64,000 nt of DNA, from positions 136,660 through 200,659 of the forward strand of contig JAPLES010000005.1 of assembly GCA_026391075.1 (NCBI GenBank), read 5' to 3'. The position numbers were made by a program, and so were the translations under genes. The notes beneath the pieces were generated by a model. The model saw nothing but the letters and a program-made list of their open reading frames with translations. It made no database searches and was not told the origin of the DNA. This DNA comes from Bacteroidota bacterium. GTDB lineage: Bacteria; Bacteroidota; Bacteroidia; Chitinophagales; LD1. How positions within the stretch are numbered: the stretch's first letter is position 1; every line of letters begins with the position of its first letter. Of the stretch, positions 8,052 to 15,961 are shown one piece after another.

Positions 8052-9161
8052 CTATTTACGCTTGAAGAATTCCTTAATCATTTCACACACATAGCTCACC
8101 TGCTCATCGGTAATGCCTGCATAAATAGGCAAACTCAAAATTGTAGAACATAATTTTTCTGTGACTGGAAAATCATTTTGTGCGTAGCCCAAAAACGAAA
8201 GCGATTGTTGTAAATGATTAGGAATAGGATAGTGAATAAGTGTTTGAATATTTTTCTCCGATAGAAATTTTTGAAGCTCATTACGTTTATGTGTTCTAAT
8301 AACGTAGAGGTGAAAAACGTTTTCTGCATTTGCTATTTCATGCGGCAAAGCAATTTGTTCAACATGCTTTAAGTTCTCGTGATACAAAGCAGCAATTCTT
8401 CTTCTCTCTGCATTCCACTTATCGAGATGCTTTAATTTTTCTTTTAAAAACAACGCCTGAATTTCATCCATGCGCGCATTGTATCCCACAGATTCGTGAA
8501 TATATTTTTTAAGCGAACCAACATTACGCAACTCCATAGCAGCATCTGCTAAATCAGAATTATCAGTAGTAATTGCACCTGCATCACCTGCCGCTCCAAG
8601 ATTTTTTGCGGGATAAAAACTAGTGGCGTTGATGTGACCGTGACTTCCCGTTCTTTTGGTTTTAAATTTTGCTCCCTGCGCTTGAGCGTTATCTTCTATT
8701 ACAAACAATTTTTTTGCATCGGCAAGCGAACAAATACTTTCCATATCACAAGGTTGCCCGTAAAGATGCACGGGGATAACCGCTTTTGTTTTCGATGAAA
8801 TATGTTTTTCAATTTCAGCGGCAGTAATATTAAATGTAGATGAATCTACATCGGCAAACACGGGCTTCGCACCTGCATGAATCACGGCTAAAGCCGTAGC
8901 AATGTAGGTATGCGCGGGAACAATAACTTCATCGCCCGGTTTTAAATTTAAACAGCGAAGAGAAATTGTAAGCGCATCCAATCCGTTGCTCACACCAATG
9001 CAATGTTTCACTCCAATGTATTCGGCAAATTGTTTTTCAAATTGTTGAACAGCGGGACCTAAAATGAATGAACCCGAATCGAGTAATTGCGACACAGATT
9101 CGAGAAATCGTTTTTTTACTTCTCGATTAGTTTCAACTAAGGATACAAAGGGAACATGCAT
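8052..9161 (-). CDS. DegT/DnrJ/EryC1/StrS-family PLP aminotransferase
   Basis: ATG at 9161 (MHVPFVSLVETN) is preferred over the TTG nine bases upstream; the product is 369 residues. PLP-binding lysine is K186 in SFYPAKNLGAAGDAGA, with D157 in VIEDNAQAQGAK contacting the pyridine. The sequence is closest in motif to the sugar aminotransferases that act on nucleotide-linked 3-keto or 4-keto sugars (FdtB-like). It is the last gene of the run of PhyH genes, 41 bases after the final dioxygenase gene and on the same strand, so it probably aminates an intermediate of the same pathway. No nucleotide-sugar dehydratase or acetyltransferase lies beside it, so the substrate is open. Confidence 0.9.
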   Translation of the reverse strand: MHVPFVSLVETNREVKKRFLESVSQLLDSGSFILGPAVQQFEKQFAEYIGVKHCIGVSNGLDALTISLRCLNLKPGDEVIVPAHTYIATALAVIHAGAKPVFADVDSSTFNITAAEIEKHISSKTKAVIPVHLYGQPCDMESICSLADAKKLFVIEDNAQAQGAKFKTKRTGSHGHINATSFYPAKNLGAAGDAGAITTDNSDLADAAMELRNVGSLKKYIHESVGYNARMDEIQALFLKEKLKHLDKWNAERRRIAALYHENLKHVEQIALPHEIANAENVFHLYVIRTHKRNELQKFLSEKNIQTLIHYPIPNHLQQSLSFLGYAQNDFPVTEKLCSTILSLPIYAGITDEQVSYVCEMIKEFFKRK

Positions 9162-9202
9162 GGCGCGCAATAATTTTTACAATGATAATTGAAACGCGTT
9201 TA

Positions 9203-10054
9203 CTAAGCGCCCAGAAATGATTTTACTCGGTGAAGGAAAGATGGCGAGATAAAATTAGTCAACTGCGCTGCATCTACTTGCGGAAATTTGTAGTCAATTT
9301 TTTCGCGGCTCTTTAACCCTTTTGGTCCTTCAAAAATATTTCCGTACAGAAAAAATTCGGGATTTGATTCGAAAACCTCTACCGTGTTTTCATCGGCTTT
9401 GTGATAGTAAAGCATCTCAGCCCCTTGCGGAATAATTCCATACACCGCAGCTAAACGAATTTCGTTTGATGAATTTTCTCCCGATGCATGCAACAAACGA
9501 TGGTCATAAATAAGTGCTTCGCCTTTTTTCATGTACAACGAAATCATTTTTTGCCAGAGCAAATCGTTTGTTTTTTCGTAAGCCGAAGAAATATTTGCGC
9601 TGCGATAAGATTTAAGCCAGGCATGGCTTTTAGGTAAAACTTTTATCACACCGTTGTTATCATTCAAATCAACCAACGGCACCCAAATATTGAACGAGCG
9701 GAATTTTTTTTCATCTACAATATTCCAATCTTGGTGAGGCTGCAAAGTTCCTTTGCTGCCTTTGCCTTTTGCAATAAACGAACCACCAAGTGAATTACAA
9801 TTGGAGAAAATTTTCTGAATAGCGCGCGCAAAAACTTTTTTTATTTCCTCGTTCATTTTCATTCTGAACGAAATATCGGGAACGTGCGCAGTGGCATAAA
9901 TACCATCCTGCTCTTTTGCATGGTGTTCGTAGTAAAAATTCACCAATGAAGAAACTTCGTCAGCAGAAAGGAAAGGAACAACTACATAACCTTCTTCCAA
10001 CAACTTTTTATCCAGTTGCTCATCAAGCAAAATTTGTTGTAGAGAATTTGTCAT
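9203..10054 (-). CDS. PhyH-family Fe(II)/2-oxoglutarate dioxygenase (cluster member 1)
   Basis: A 283-residue single-domain phytanoyl-CoA-dioxygenase-like protein. Metal ligands H107, D109 (PHQDWNIVDE) and H189 (RLLHASGEN), 2-oxoglutarate arginine R200 (NEIRLA). Its ATG overlaps the stop of the gene before it (ATGA at 10051-10054). N-terminus GYVVVPFLSADEV and a short basic-amphipathic tail (FLHRVKSFLGA) follow the pattern of its four neighbours. Soluble, no signal peptide. The substrate is unknown; the family ranges from phytanoyl-CoA to ectoine and free or carrier-bound amino acids. Full catalytic set, so presumably active. Confidence 0.9.
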   Translation of the reverse strand: MTNSLQQILLDEQLDKKLLEEGYVVVPFLSADEVSSLVNFYYEHHAKEQDGIYATAHVPDISFRMKMNEEIKKVFARAIQKIFSNCNSLGGSFIAKGKGSKGTLQPHQDWNIVDEKKFRSFNIWVPLVDLNDNNGVIKVLPKSHAWLKSYRSANISSAYEKTNDLLWQKMISLYMKKGEALIYDHRLLHASGENSSNEIRLAAVYGIIPQGAEMLYYHKADENTVEVFESNPEFFLYGNIFEGPKGLKSREKIDYKFPQVDAAQLTNFISPSFLHRVKSFLGA

Positions 10055-10968
10055 TGGAAAACTTCGGCAATGCGTTTGAAAATATTTTTCTGTGTAATAG
10101 GTTTTGCAGAAGTAAAACCCGCATTTGTTTTCATGCGTTCAATTTCTTTTTGCAATTCTTCTCTGGAGAATGTTGCAGGATGATATGCTTTGAACCCTTT
10201 GCTTTCACCCATGGTTGGTCGCTGAAAAATATCGGTAGCAAAGTTTTTAAAGCTGATGAGAAAATCTTCCGGCATTTCAAACACCTCTACTTCATCGGCA
10301 TTTTTTGAATTGTCTTTATAGTTGAATTGCATAGGCGTTCCCTTCGATTTCACTCCTGCTGTAATTGCTTTGCGAATTTGATTAGAACGATTCGCCTTCG
10401 AATAATGGATTACACTTTGATTGAGAATTACTGCCTCGCCTGCTTTCACGCATATGGGAATAGATGCTTCAATTACCAAATCATCATTGCCTGTAAAGAA
10501 AAAAGGAAGTGTTGGTGCACGCAAAGTTTTCAGTGAGTTGTAGTGTGAACCCGGAACAATTTGCAAAGCGCCATTCGTTTCGTTTACATCCGTCAAAGGC
10601 ACCCAACAATTAAGCGCAACAAATTTTTCTTCGTCAACAATTGTCCAATCCTGATGGATGGCTAACTCACTATTTTGTGAAGGCATTTTGAAAAGAAACG
10701 CTGCACCGAACGGTTGGTAATCTACAAACAGTCTTTCGTAGTGCTTCGAAAAAACTTTCACGATTTCATCGCTTGCTTTTTTCTTGTAAGCGAAATCCTG
10801 CGAGTAACTTCCTGATACAAATCCTTCTGTCGGCAAATCGGGATGAAGCGAATCGAAAAAATGGTTGAGGTATTTTATTTCTTCTTCATCAATAAACGGC
10901 ACTACTAAAAAACCCTGCTTTTCAAAGCGGGTTTGCATGGCATCGTCTTTAAAAATTCGCTTGCTCAT
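10051..10968 (-). CDS. PhyH-family Fe(II)/2-oxoglutarate dioxygenase (cluster member 2)
   Basis: A 305-residue PhyH protein with H105, D107 (IHQDWTIVDEEKF), H188 (SVIHYSKAN) and R199 (NQIRKA), all in place. The start ATG abuts the TAA of the upstream PhyH gene with no spacer (10969), and its stop overlaps the next start, so translation is probably coupled in both directions. It ends in an amphipathic tail, NIFKRIAEVFQ, of the kind shared by all five proteins. Between the two metal motifs is a CWVPLTDVNETNGALQIVPGSH block typical in family layout. Substrate not predictable. Confidence 0.9.
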   Translation of the reverse strand: MSKRIFKDDAMQTRFEKQGFLVVPFIDEEEIKYLNHFFDSLHPDLPTEGFVSGSYSQDFAYKKKASDEIVKVFSKHYERLFVDYQPFGAAFLFKMPSQNSELAIHQDWTIVDEEKFVALNCWVPLTDVNETNGALQIVPGSHYNSLKTLRAPTLPFFFTGNDDLVIEASIPICVKAGEAVILNQSVIHYSKANRSNQIRKAITAGVKSKGTPMQFNYKDNSKNADEVEVFEMPEDFLISFKNFATDIFQRPTMGESKGFKAYHPATFSREELQKEIERMKTNAGFTSAKPITQKNIFKRIAEVFQ

Positions 10969-11925
10969 TTATGCCACTAATTCTTTAATGCGCTGAAAAA
11001 AACTTTTCTGCTCAGGTTGAATAGATTCTTGCGTTATCTTTTTAGGAGCAGCTTTTTCAATTAATTCTCTCGCATTTGTTTTTTGAAATCTGCTGTCTAA
11101 AAATGCTTTGTCAATAGTTGGAAAGTTGTAATCAATCAATCCGATTGGTTTGCCTACGGTTGGTCTGTCGCGAATGTTCTCACCAAACTGTTCGAAGTTG
11201 GTCATGAAATCATCGTCCTGTGCAAATGCTTCTACTTTATTTCCATACTCTTCTTTGTTCCAATAGTAAGTTCTGTATTCGGTGTCCTTATGCGTAAAAT
11301 ACGTGTTGGTTACAATGCGAATTTTATCGCTGTAGTTAGGCGGTGAAAAATGAATAATGCTTTGGTCGAAGAACACAGCTTCCCCAGCTTTTATTAAAAC
11401 CGGTTGCAGATAATCAATCATATCATTCATCACCGGTGAAAAAAATTCAGGAATGCTACTGCCACGATAAGTAGGAAAAACCCGATGGCTCCCCGGCAAC
11501 ACAAACAGCGCACCATTTTCTACGGTCAAATCAACTAGTGGCACCCAAATATTGATTCCTGTAAAACGGCTCTCATCTACCAAACTCATGTCTTGATGCA
11601 CACACATGCCACTTTCGGGTCCGGGGCTTTTTACAATGAATGAGCCGCAAACCACTTTTATATCGGTGCAATATTTTTCGATACTGCGGTTGCCTATTCT
11701 GCGAATTTCAGAATCCGCTTCGTTTCTATAATTTTTATCGTTCGAAAATGTGCTGGGGAAAAAACCCTTTTCGTCTTTCGGATGCAAGCGATGATAAAGC
11801 GATTCGAGAGTTTCAATTTCTTCGGGTGTATAGAAAGGTAAAACCACAAAACCGTTTTTTTCAAAACTGTCTTGGTGTTTTTCCTCTCGGAAAACCTTCA
11901 ACATTTTTTCTGGAAACTGAAACAT
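10969..11925 (-). CDS. PhyH-family Fe(II)/2-oxoglutarate dioxygenase (cluster member 3)
   Basis: A 318-residue PhyH protein. Iron ligands H110 and D112 (VHQDMSLVDESRF) and H192 (SIIHFSPPN), 2-oxoglutarate arginine R203 (KIRIV). Unlike the others, the residue after HQD is Met rather than Trp. ATG at 11925 is used here; a second in-frame ATG seven codons on (MLKVFREEKHQ) would give the same domain. Tail: KSFFQRIKELVA. It is 13 bases downstream of the two-domain gene and directly abuts the next PhyH gene. Confidence 0.9.
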   Translation of the reverse strand: MFQFPEKMLKVFREEKHQDSFEKNGFVVLPFYTPEEIETLESLYHRLHPKDEKGFFPSTFSNDKNYRNEADSEIRRIGNRSIEKYCTDIKVVCGSFIVKSPGPESGMCVHQDMSLVDESRFTGINIWVPLVDLTVENGALFVLPGSHRVFPTYRGSSIPEFFSPVMNDMIDYLQPVLIKAGEAVFFDQSIIHFSPPNYSDKIRIVTNTYFTHKDTEYRTYYWNKEEYGNKVEAFAQDDDFMTNFEQFGENIRDRPTVGKPIGLIDYNFPTIDKAFLDSRFQKTNARELIEKAAPKKITQESIQPEQKSFFQRIKELVA

Positions 11926-11938
11926 GATTCGTATTTAG

Positions 11939-13843
11939 TTAAGCACCCGCCACACGCTTTTTTATTTCACGTGCAATATTGAGTGGTGTATATTTTTGAA
12001 AAAAGTTTCTCTCGTCATTCCACTTCCAAACCTCCTGCACTGGCTCTACCCATTTCTCTTCTGCTACTTCTGGTTTCGGTTCTTCTTTTGCAGAACCATC
12101 CATATTGTAATTGAAAAGTTTAGCGAGGCGTTCGCACATAGGTACATTAAATTCATTGCCTGCCGCTTTAATCATTTCAATCAATTCTTCGGAACTATGA
12201 TGCGGAAATGTGTAGGCAATTTCTTCCAGCACTTCATAATCTTCAATCAGTTTTCCTTCATCAAACATTTTTGCTAGAAGAGAATTGTTGTACTTCAAAT
12301 AAAAATCCTCATCTATTTTATACTTGATGGCAGTTGATTTTTTGCCATCGGGCTTTAAGCTATAGTGAATGAGTTGCGCATCCTTTTGCGTTACCCCAAC
12401 TCCTGCGGCTAAACGAATTTCAGTTGAAGTATTTGGAGGTGAAGCATGAAAAGTTCTGTTGTCGAACATCAAGACTTCACCGGCTTTCATGTCCAATGTT
12501 TTGAGGTACGGGAAAATACTGAACATATGTTCGCTCAGGGGCACCGGTGTTTGCGGCGATGGCGATGGACGATGATTACCCATCATTTTGTGACTGCCAC
12601 GAATAACTCCCATTGCTCCGTTATCAATATTCGTTTCTACCAAAGCTGTCCAGCAAGTGATTGAACAAAAACCATCTTCTTCTTTGTCAACGAAACTCCA
12701 ATCCTGATGCGCAGGCACAACGCCTTTTGGGTTAGGGTCTTTCACCACATAACTTGCCACGAAAGGTTTGAAATCTTTCAAATGTTCACTCAACTTCGGC
12801 AACACAACTCCCCAAACTTTTTCGCGAACGCGCTTGCTGATGTCTTTATCTTTTTGGTCCATGCTTACATGAAAACCAAAACCCATTTCATCTTTTATTT
12901 GTAACGATTCATAAAACGATTTCAAATCATTCACCTCTGTTTCATTCAGCAACGGATAAACGATATAGCCTTCGCGCTCGAAGAATTTCTGTTTCTCTTC
13001 GTCTTTGAAAATTGATTTCATTTTAAATTCTTGCACGCTATTCATCATTTGTTTCAGTTGAAATTCGTTCACCGGCTTTATTTCATAATCGAACTCGTCT
13101 ATCTTTTCTCCGCAAATTGGTGGCGCACCAATGTTCGTGTATTTGCTGAACATATCATCGGGCATTGAATATTTTTCGAGTTTGCCTTTTTCATTCTTCA
13201 GGTAAAGATACAGTTTCGCTTCGCTCGGAATCAAACCGTATGTAACAGCAATGCGCGGTGAAGAAGATTGATTCAACCACGAAGCATGAAGAAGCGCATG
13301 ATTGAAAATAAACGCTTCGCCCGCTTTCATGTTCAGCGTTTTCATTTGCTTCGAAATCACTTCACTCAATCCATCAAATTCGTTGGGAATATTTGGGGAG
13401 CGCAAGGTTTTTGAAAAGCGATGGCTACCCGGCAAAACTTTTATTGCTCCGTTATTTTCATTCACATCTTGCAAAGGAACCCAAGCGGTTACGGAATAAA
13501 ATTTCTCTTCATCAACAACAGTCCAATCCTGATGAACAGGCATGGTGCCGGTAATACCAGTGGGTTTTGTGAGAAAACTACTTCCTAATTTTTTGATGTC
13601 GTGAAAAAGCGTTTCTGCTTTTGAGGAATAAATTTTTTCTACCTCATCATTTATTTTTTGCTTGAGAGCATCATCATTACTAAACGAAGTGGAATGAAAC
13701 GAGGCAGGGATTTGCGGGCTTACTTCCTCATACAATTTTTTCAGCCGCGTAACTTCTTCATTGGAAAGAAATGGGACAACGATATAGCCGTCTTTATCAA
13801 ACTGCTCTTGTAACTTCTTATCATTAAAAACAGAAACGCTCAT
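11939..13843 (-). CDS. two-domain PhyH-family dioxygenase (cluster member 4)
   Basis: A 634-residue protein made of two complete PhyH domains with a junction near residue 270-276. Domain 1: H104, D106 (VHQDWTVVDEEKF), H186 (LLHASWLN), R197 (SPRIAV). Domain 2: H379, D381 (AHQDWSFVDKEED), H466 (TFHASPPN), R477 (TEIRLA). Both sets are intact. After domain 2 comes a charged, Pro/Glu/Trp-containing linker of about 50 residues and the amphipathic tail IAREIKKRVAGA. Domain 1 resembles cluster members 1 and 2 most, domain 2 stands further off, so the gene looks like a fusion of two neighbouring cluster genes rather than a recent tandem duplication. It lies 12 bases after member 5. Confidence 0.9.
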   Translation of the reverse strand: MSVSVFNDKKLQEQFDKDGYIVVPFLSNEEVTRLKKLYEEVSPQIPASFHSTSFSNDDALKQKINDEVEKIYSSKAETLFHDIKKLGSSFLTKPTGITGTMPVHQDWTVVDEEKFYSVTAWVPLQDVNENNGAIKVLPGSHRFSKTLRSPNIPNEFDGLSEVISKQMKTLNMKAGEAFIFNHALLHASWLNQSSSPRIAVTYGLIPSEAKLYLYLKNEKGKLEKYSMPDDMFSKYTNIGAPPICGEKIDEFDYEIKPVNEFQLKQMMNSVQEFKMKSIFKDEEKQKFFEREGYIVYPLLNETEVNDLKSFYESLQIKDEMGFGFHVSMDQKDKDISKRVREKVWGVVLPKLSEHLKDFKPFVASYVVKDPNPKGVVPAHQDWSFVDKEEDGFCSITCWTALVETNIDNGAMGVIRGSHKMMGNHRPSPSPQTPVPLSEHMFSIFPYLKTLDMKAGEVLMFDNRTFHASPPNTSTEIRLAAGVGVTQKDAQLIHYSLKPDGKKSTAIKYKIDEDFYLKYNNSLLAKMFDEGKLIEDYEVLEEIAYTFPHHSSEELIEMIKAAGNEFNVPMCERLAKLFNYNMDGSAKEEPKPEVAEEKWVEPVQEVWKWNDERNFFQKYTPLNIAREIKKRVAGA

Positions 13844-13855
13844 CGCAAATGAATT

Positions 13856-14764
13856 TTAGGTGAGCATGGCTTTAAGTTTAGAAACAAACCCCACCGATTC
13901 ATCAAAGCGCGGTTGATGCAATTTTTTATCGAAGGTTTTAATATCCATCGGCTGAAATTTGAATTTGAATTTGTCCACGCACTTCGCCCCTTCAGGTTGT
14001 TTCCACGGATTGAACTGCATGTAAAACTCGGTATCTACTTCCAGCACTTCCACATCATCTTTACTTTTTTCCGGATTCATGTGATAATGAATAGATGGAA
14101 ATTCCTGCGGAATAAGAATGAGTTGTATAGCCAAACGCAAACCATCGGTTTTGTTGATGGCAGAATAATGCACGATACTATCATCCAACACAATTGCATT
14201 TCCGGCTTTCAAATTCATAGGCACTAAATAATCTTTTATGATTTCGTGCTTGATGTTTTCGAGTTCCCAGGGAATCATTGGCCCGCGAAATTCACCAAAA
14301 CGTTTGTGGCTGTGCGGCACTACTTGTAGTGTTCCGTTTTCTTCAAAACTATCCACCAGCGGACACCAGATAGAAACGGTAGTGCATTTGCGTTCATTGG
14401 CAAAAGCCCAGTTTTGATGAAGCGGCACTTCGCCACTTTCGTGTTGCTTGCGAATGTAGTTGGCAATGATGGGGCGAAAATCTGCCAGCCACTTTTTTAC
14501 ATGTGGCTTGAAATATTCGGTGATAACATCGTAAACCGCTTGCTTGTATTCTATGTTTTTGTCAATGAAAGTGAAGTCGTAAGTAATAGCGTTGCTTTCT
14601 GTTCCAAGGTCAGAAACAGTGATGTTGCCACCGCTCTTTGGCAGCAGGTCGAAGAATTTTTGTTTCAGCCCTTCTACTTCTTCGCTTGAAATAAATGGAA
14701 TTTCCACATAGCCATCGCGCTGAAATTTCTTTTCGAGTTCATCATCGTTTAGCACTCTTCTCAT
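13856..14764 (-). CDS. PhyH-family protein with HxN in place of the HxD metal motif (cluster member 5)
   Basis: ATG at 14764 (MRRVLNDDELEKKFQRDGY) aligns with the starts of the other cluster members; the frame upstream offers only a TTG. The 302-residue product keeps H116, H199 (SIVHYSAIN) and R210 (DGLRLA), but the metal-ligand aspartate is Asn: HQNWAFANE, codon AAC, at N118. The surrounding VDE is also changed to ANE. In 2-oxoglutarate enzymes this carboxylate is normally a ligand, so the protein may be inactive, regulatory, a scaffold, or an oxygenase with altered coordination. It is the first PhyH gene after dusB (83 bases from the dusB stop to this ATG) and 12 bases before the two-domain gene. 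Confidence 0.85.
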   Translation of the reverse strand: MRRVLNDDELEKKFQRDGYVEIPFISSEEVEGLKQKFFDLLPKSGGNITVSDLGTESNAITYDFTFIDKNIEYKQAVYDVITEYFKPHVKKWLADFRPIIANYIRKQHESGEVPLHQNWAFANERKCTTVSIWCPLVDSFEENGTLQVVPHSHKRFGEFRGPMIPWELENIKHEIIKDYLVPMNLKAGNAIVLDDSIVHYSAINKTDGLRLAIQLILIPQEFPSIHYHMNPEKSKDDVEVLEVDTEFYMQFNPWKQPEGAKCVDKFKFKFQPMDIKTFDKKLHQPRFDESVGFVSKLKAMLT

Positions 14765-14847
14765 GGTTGCAATTTGTGAGGTGAAGTTAAGTAAATCGAG
14801 TTTCAAATGTAATTCCCTACACGGCTTTATTCGCTGATAAAAATCAC

Positions 14848-15885
14848 TTAAGCATCGAGCCCTTCGTAAACAATTTTTTCGGCAGTGGCAAACTGCAAAT
14901 TCTCTTCGCGGTTGTAATATGTTTCCAGTTCATCAAGAATTGCAAAAATATCTGCGGGTGTATCTGCCGTTACTAATCGAGTGCGGAAAACTCTTGCATT
15001 TGGATATCCTGCAAAATAAGGCGCGTAATGTCTGCGCATTTCGAGTATGCCTAGCTTCTCTCCTTTCCATTCCACACTTTTTGTAAGGTGCAATTTGCAG
15101 GCATCTAATCTCTCTGCAAGCGTAGGTGGAGCAAGATGTTCTCCTGTTTTTACAAAATGTTTTATCTCGCGAAAAATAAACGGATGTCCTATTGATGCGC
15201 GACCAATCATTGCCCCATCAGCTCCATATTTGTTGACCACTTCCAATGCTTTTTCAGGAGTGGTGATATCACCATTTCCAAAAACAGGAATTCTAAGGCG
15301 CGGATTTTCTTTCACTTTTGTGAGCCATGCCCAGTTGGCTTTACCTGTATAAAGTTGATGCTTGGTTCGGCAATGAATAGAGATGGCGTGAATGCCCACG
15401 TCCTGTAAACGCTCAGCCACTTCTACAATACGAATGGAATTATCATCCCAACCCAAACGCGTTTTTACGGTAACGGGAAGTTTAGTTGCCTTAACAATAG
15501 CCGCAGTAAGTTTTACCATTTTATCAATGTCGCGCAAAATGCCCGCGCCTGCATTTCGACAAACTACATTCTTCACCGGACAGCCATAATTTATATCGAG
15601 CAGTTCGGGTTTTGCGGCTTCTACAATTTCGGCACTGCGCATCATGGCGTCTTCTTCGCCACCAAAAATCTGAATACCCACGGGGCGCTCATCATCATAA
15701 ATGTCGAGCTTCTTCATGCTTTTTTTTGCATCGCGAATCAAACCTTCGGAACTGATGAATTCGGTATAAAGCAAATCGGCTCCATACTTCTTGCACAGGT
15801 GGCGAAACGGAGGGTCGCTCACATCTTCCATGGGTGCCAGCAGCAAAGGCATGTCGGGTAATTCTATATGTCCAATTTTTATCAC
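14848..15885 (-). CDS. dusB: tRNA-dihydrouridine synthase B
   Basis: A 345-residue flavoenzyme that reduces uridine to dihydrouridine in the tRNA D-loop. TIM-barrel start with LLLAPMEDVSDPPFR, catalytic cysteine in NYGCPVKNV, KTRLGWD, SIHCRTKHQLYTG, FGNGDI and GADGAMIGRASIG are all DusB landmarks. Standard length. It is the first gene of the minus-strand run that continues into the PhyH cluster, so the cluster may share its promoter; an octad repeat array lies about 20 bases upstream of its start. Confidence 0.95.
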   Translation of the reverse strand: MIKIGHIELPDMPLLLAPMEDVSDPPFRHLCKKYGADLLYTEFISSEGLIRDAKKSMKKLDIYDDERPVGIQIFGGEEDAMMRSAEIVEAAKPELLDINYGCPVKNVVCRNAGAGILRDIDKMVKLTAAIVKATKLPVTVKTRLGWDDNSIRIVEVAERLQDVGIHAISIHCRTKHQLYTGKANWAWLTKVKENPRLRIPVFGNGDITTPEKALEVVNKYGADGAMIGRASIGHPFIFREIKHFVKTGEHLAPPTLAERLDACKLHLTKSVEWKGEKLGILEMRRHYAPYFAGYPNARVFRTRLVTADTPADIFAILDELETYYNREENLQFATAEKIVYEGLDA

Positions 15886-15905
15886 GGGCGTGAAGATAAA
15901 AAAAG

Positions 15906-15953
15906 GGGCATTAGGGCATTAGGACAATGGGACATTGGGTAATTGGGAAATTC
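15906..15953. repeat. degenerate octad array (6 units) upstream of dusB
   Basis: Six 8-base units: GGGCATTA twice, then GGACAATG, GGACATTG, GGTAATTG, GGAAATTC. Situated between the stop of the gene at 15962 and the dusB start at 15885, on the 5' side of dusB. Confidence 0.75.
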
Positions 15954-15961
15954 ACGGCAGT

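Noticed and set aside
11996-12277. Plus-strand open frames opposite the PhyH genes
   Set aside because: Long antisense frames arise from the codon use of these genes; sequences are rich in Phe/His/Cys and show no domain.
13856-14764. Idea that the HxN PhyH protein is a halogenase
   Set aside because: Halogenases of this superfamily have Gly or Ala at that position; Asn would still occupy the chloride site, and no halogenation context is present.
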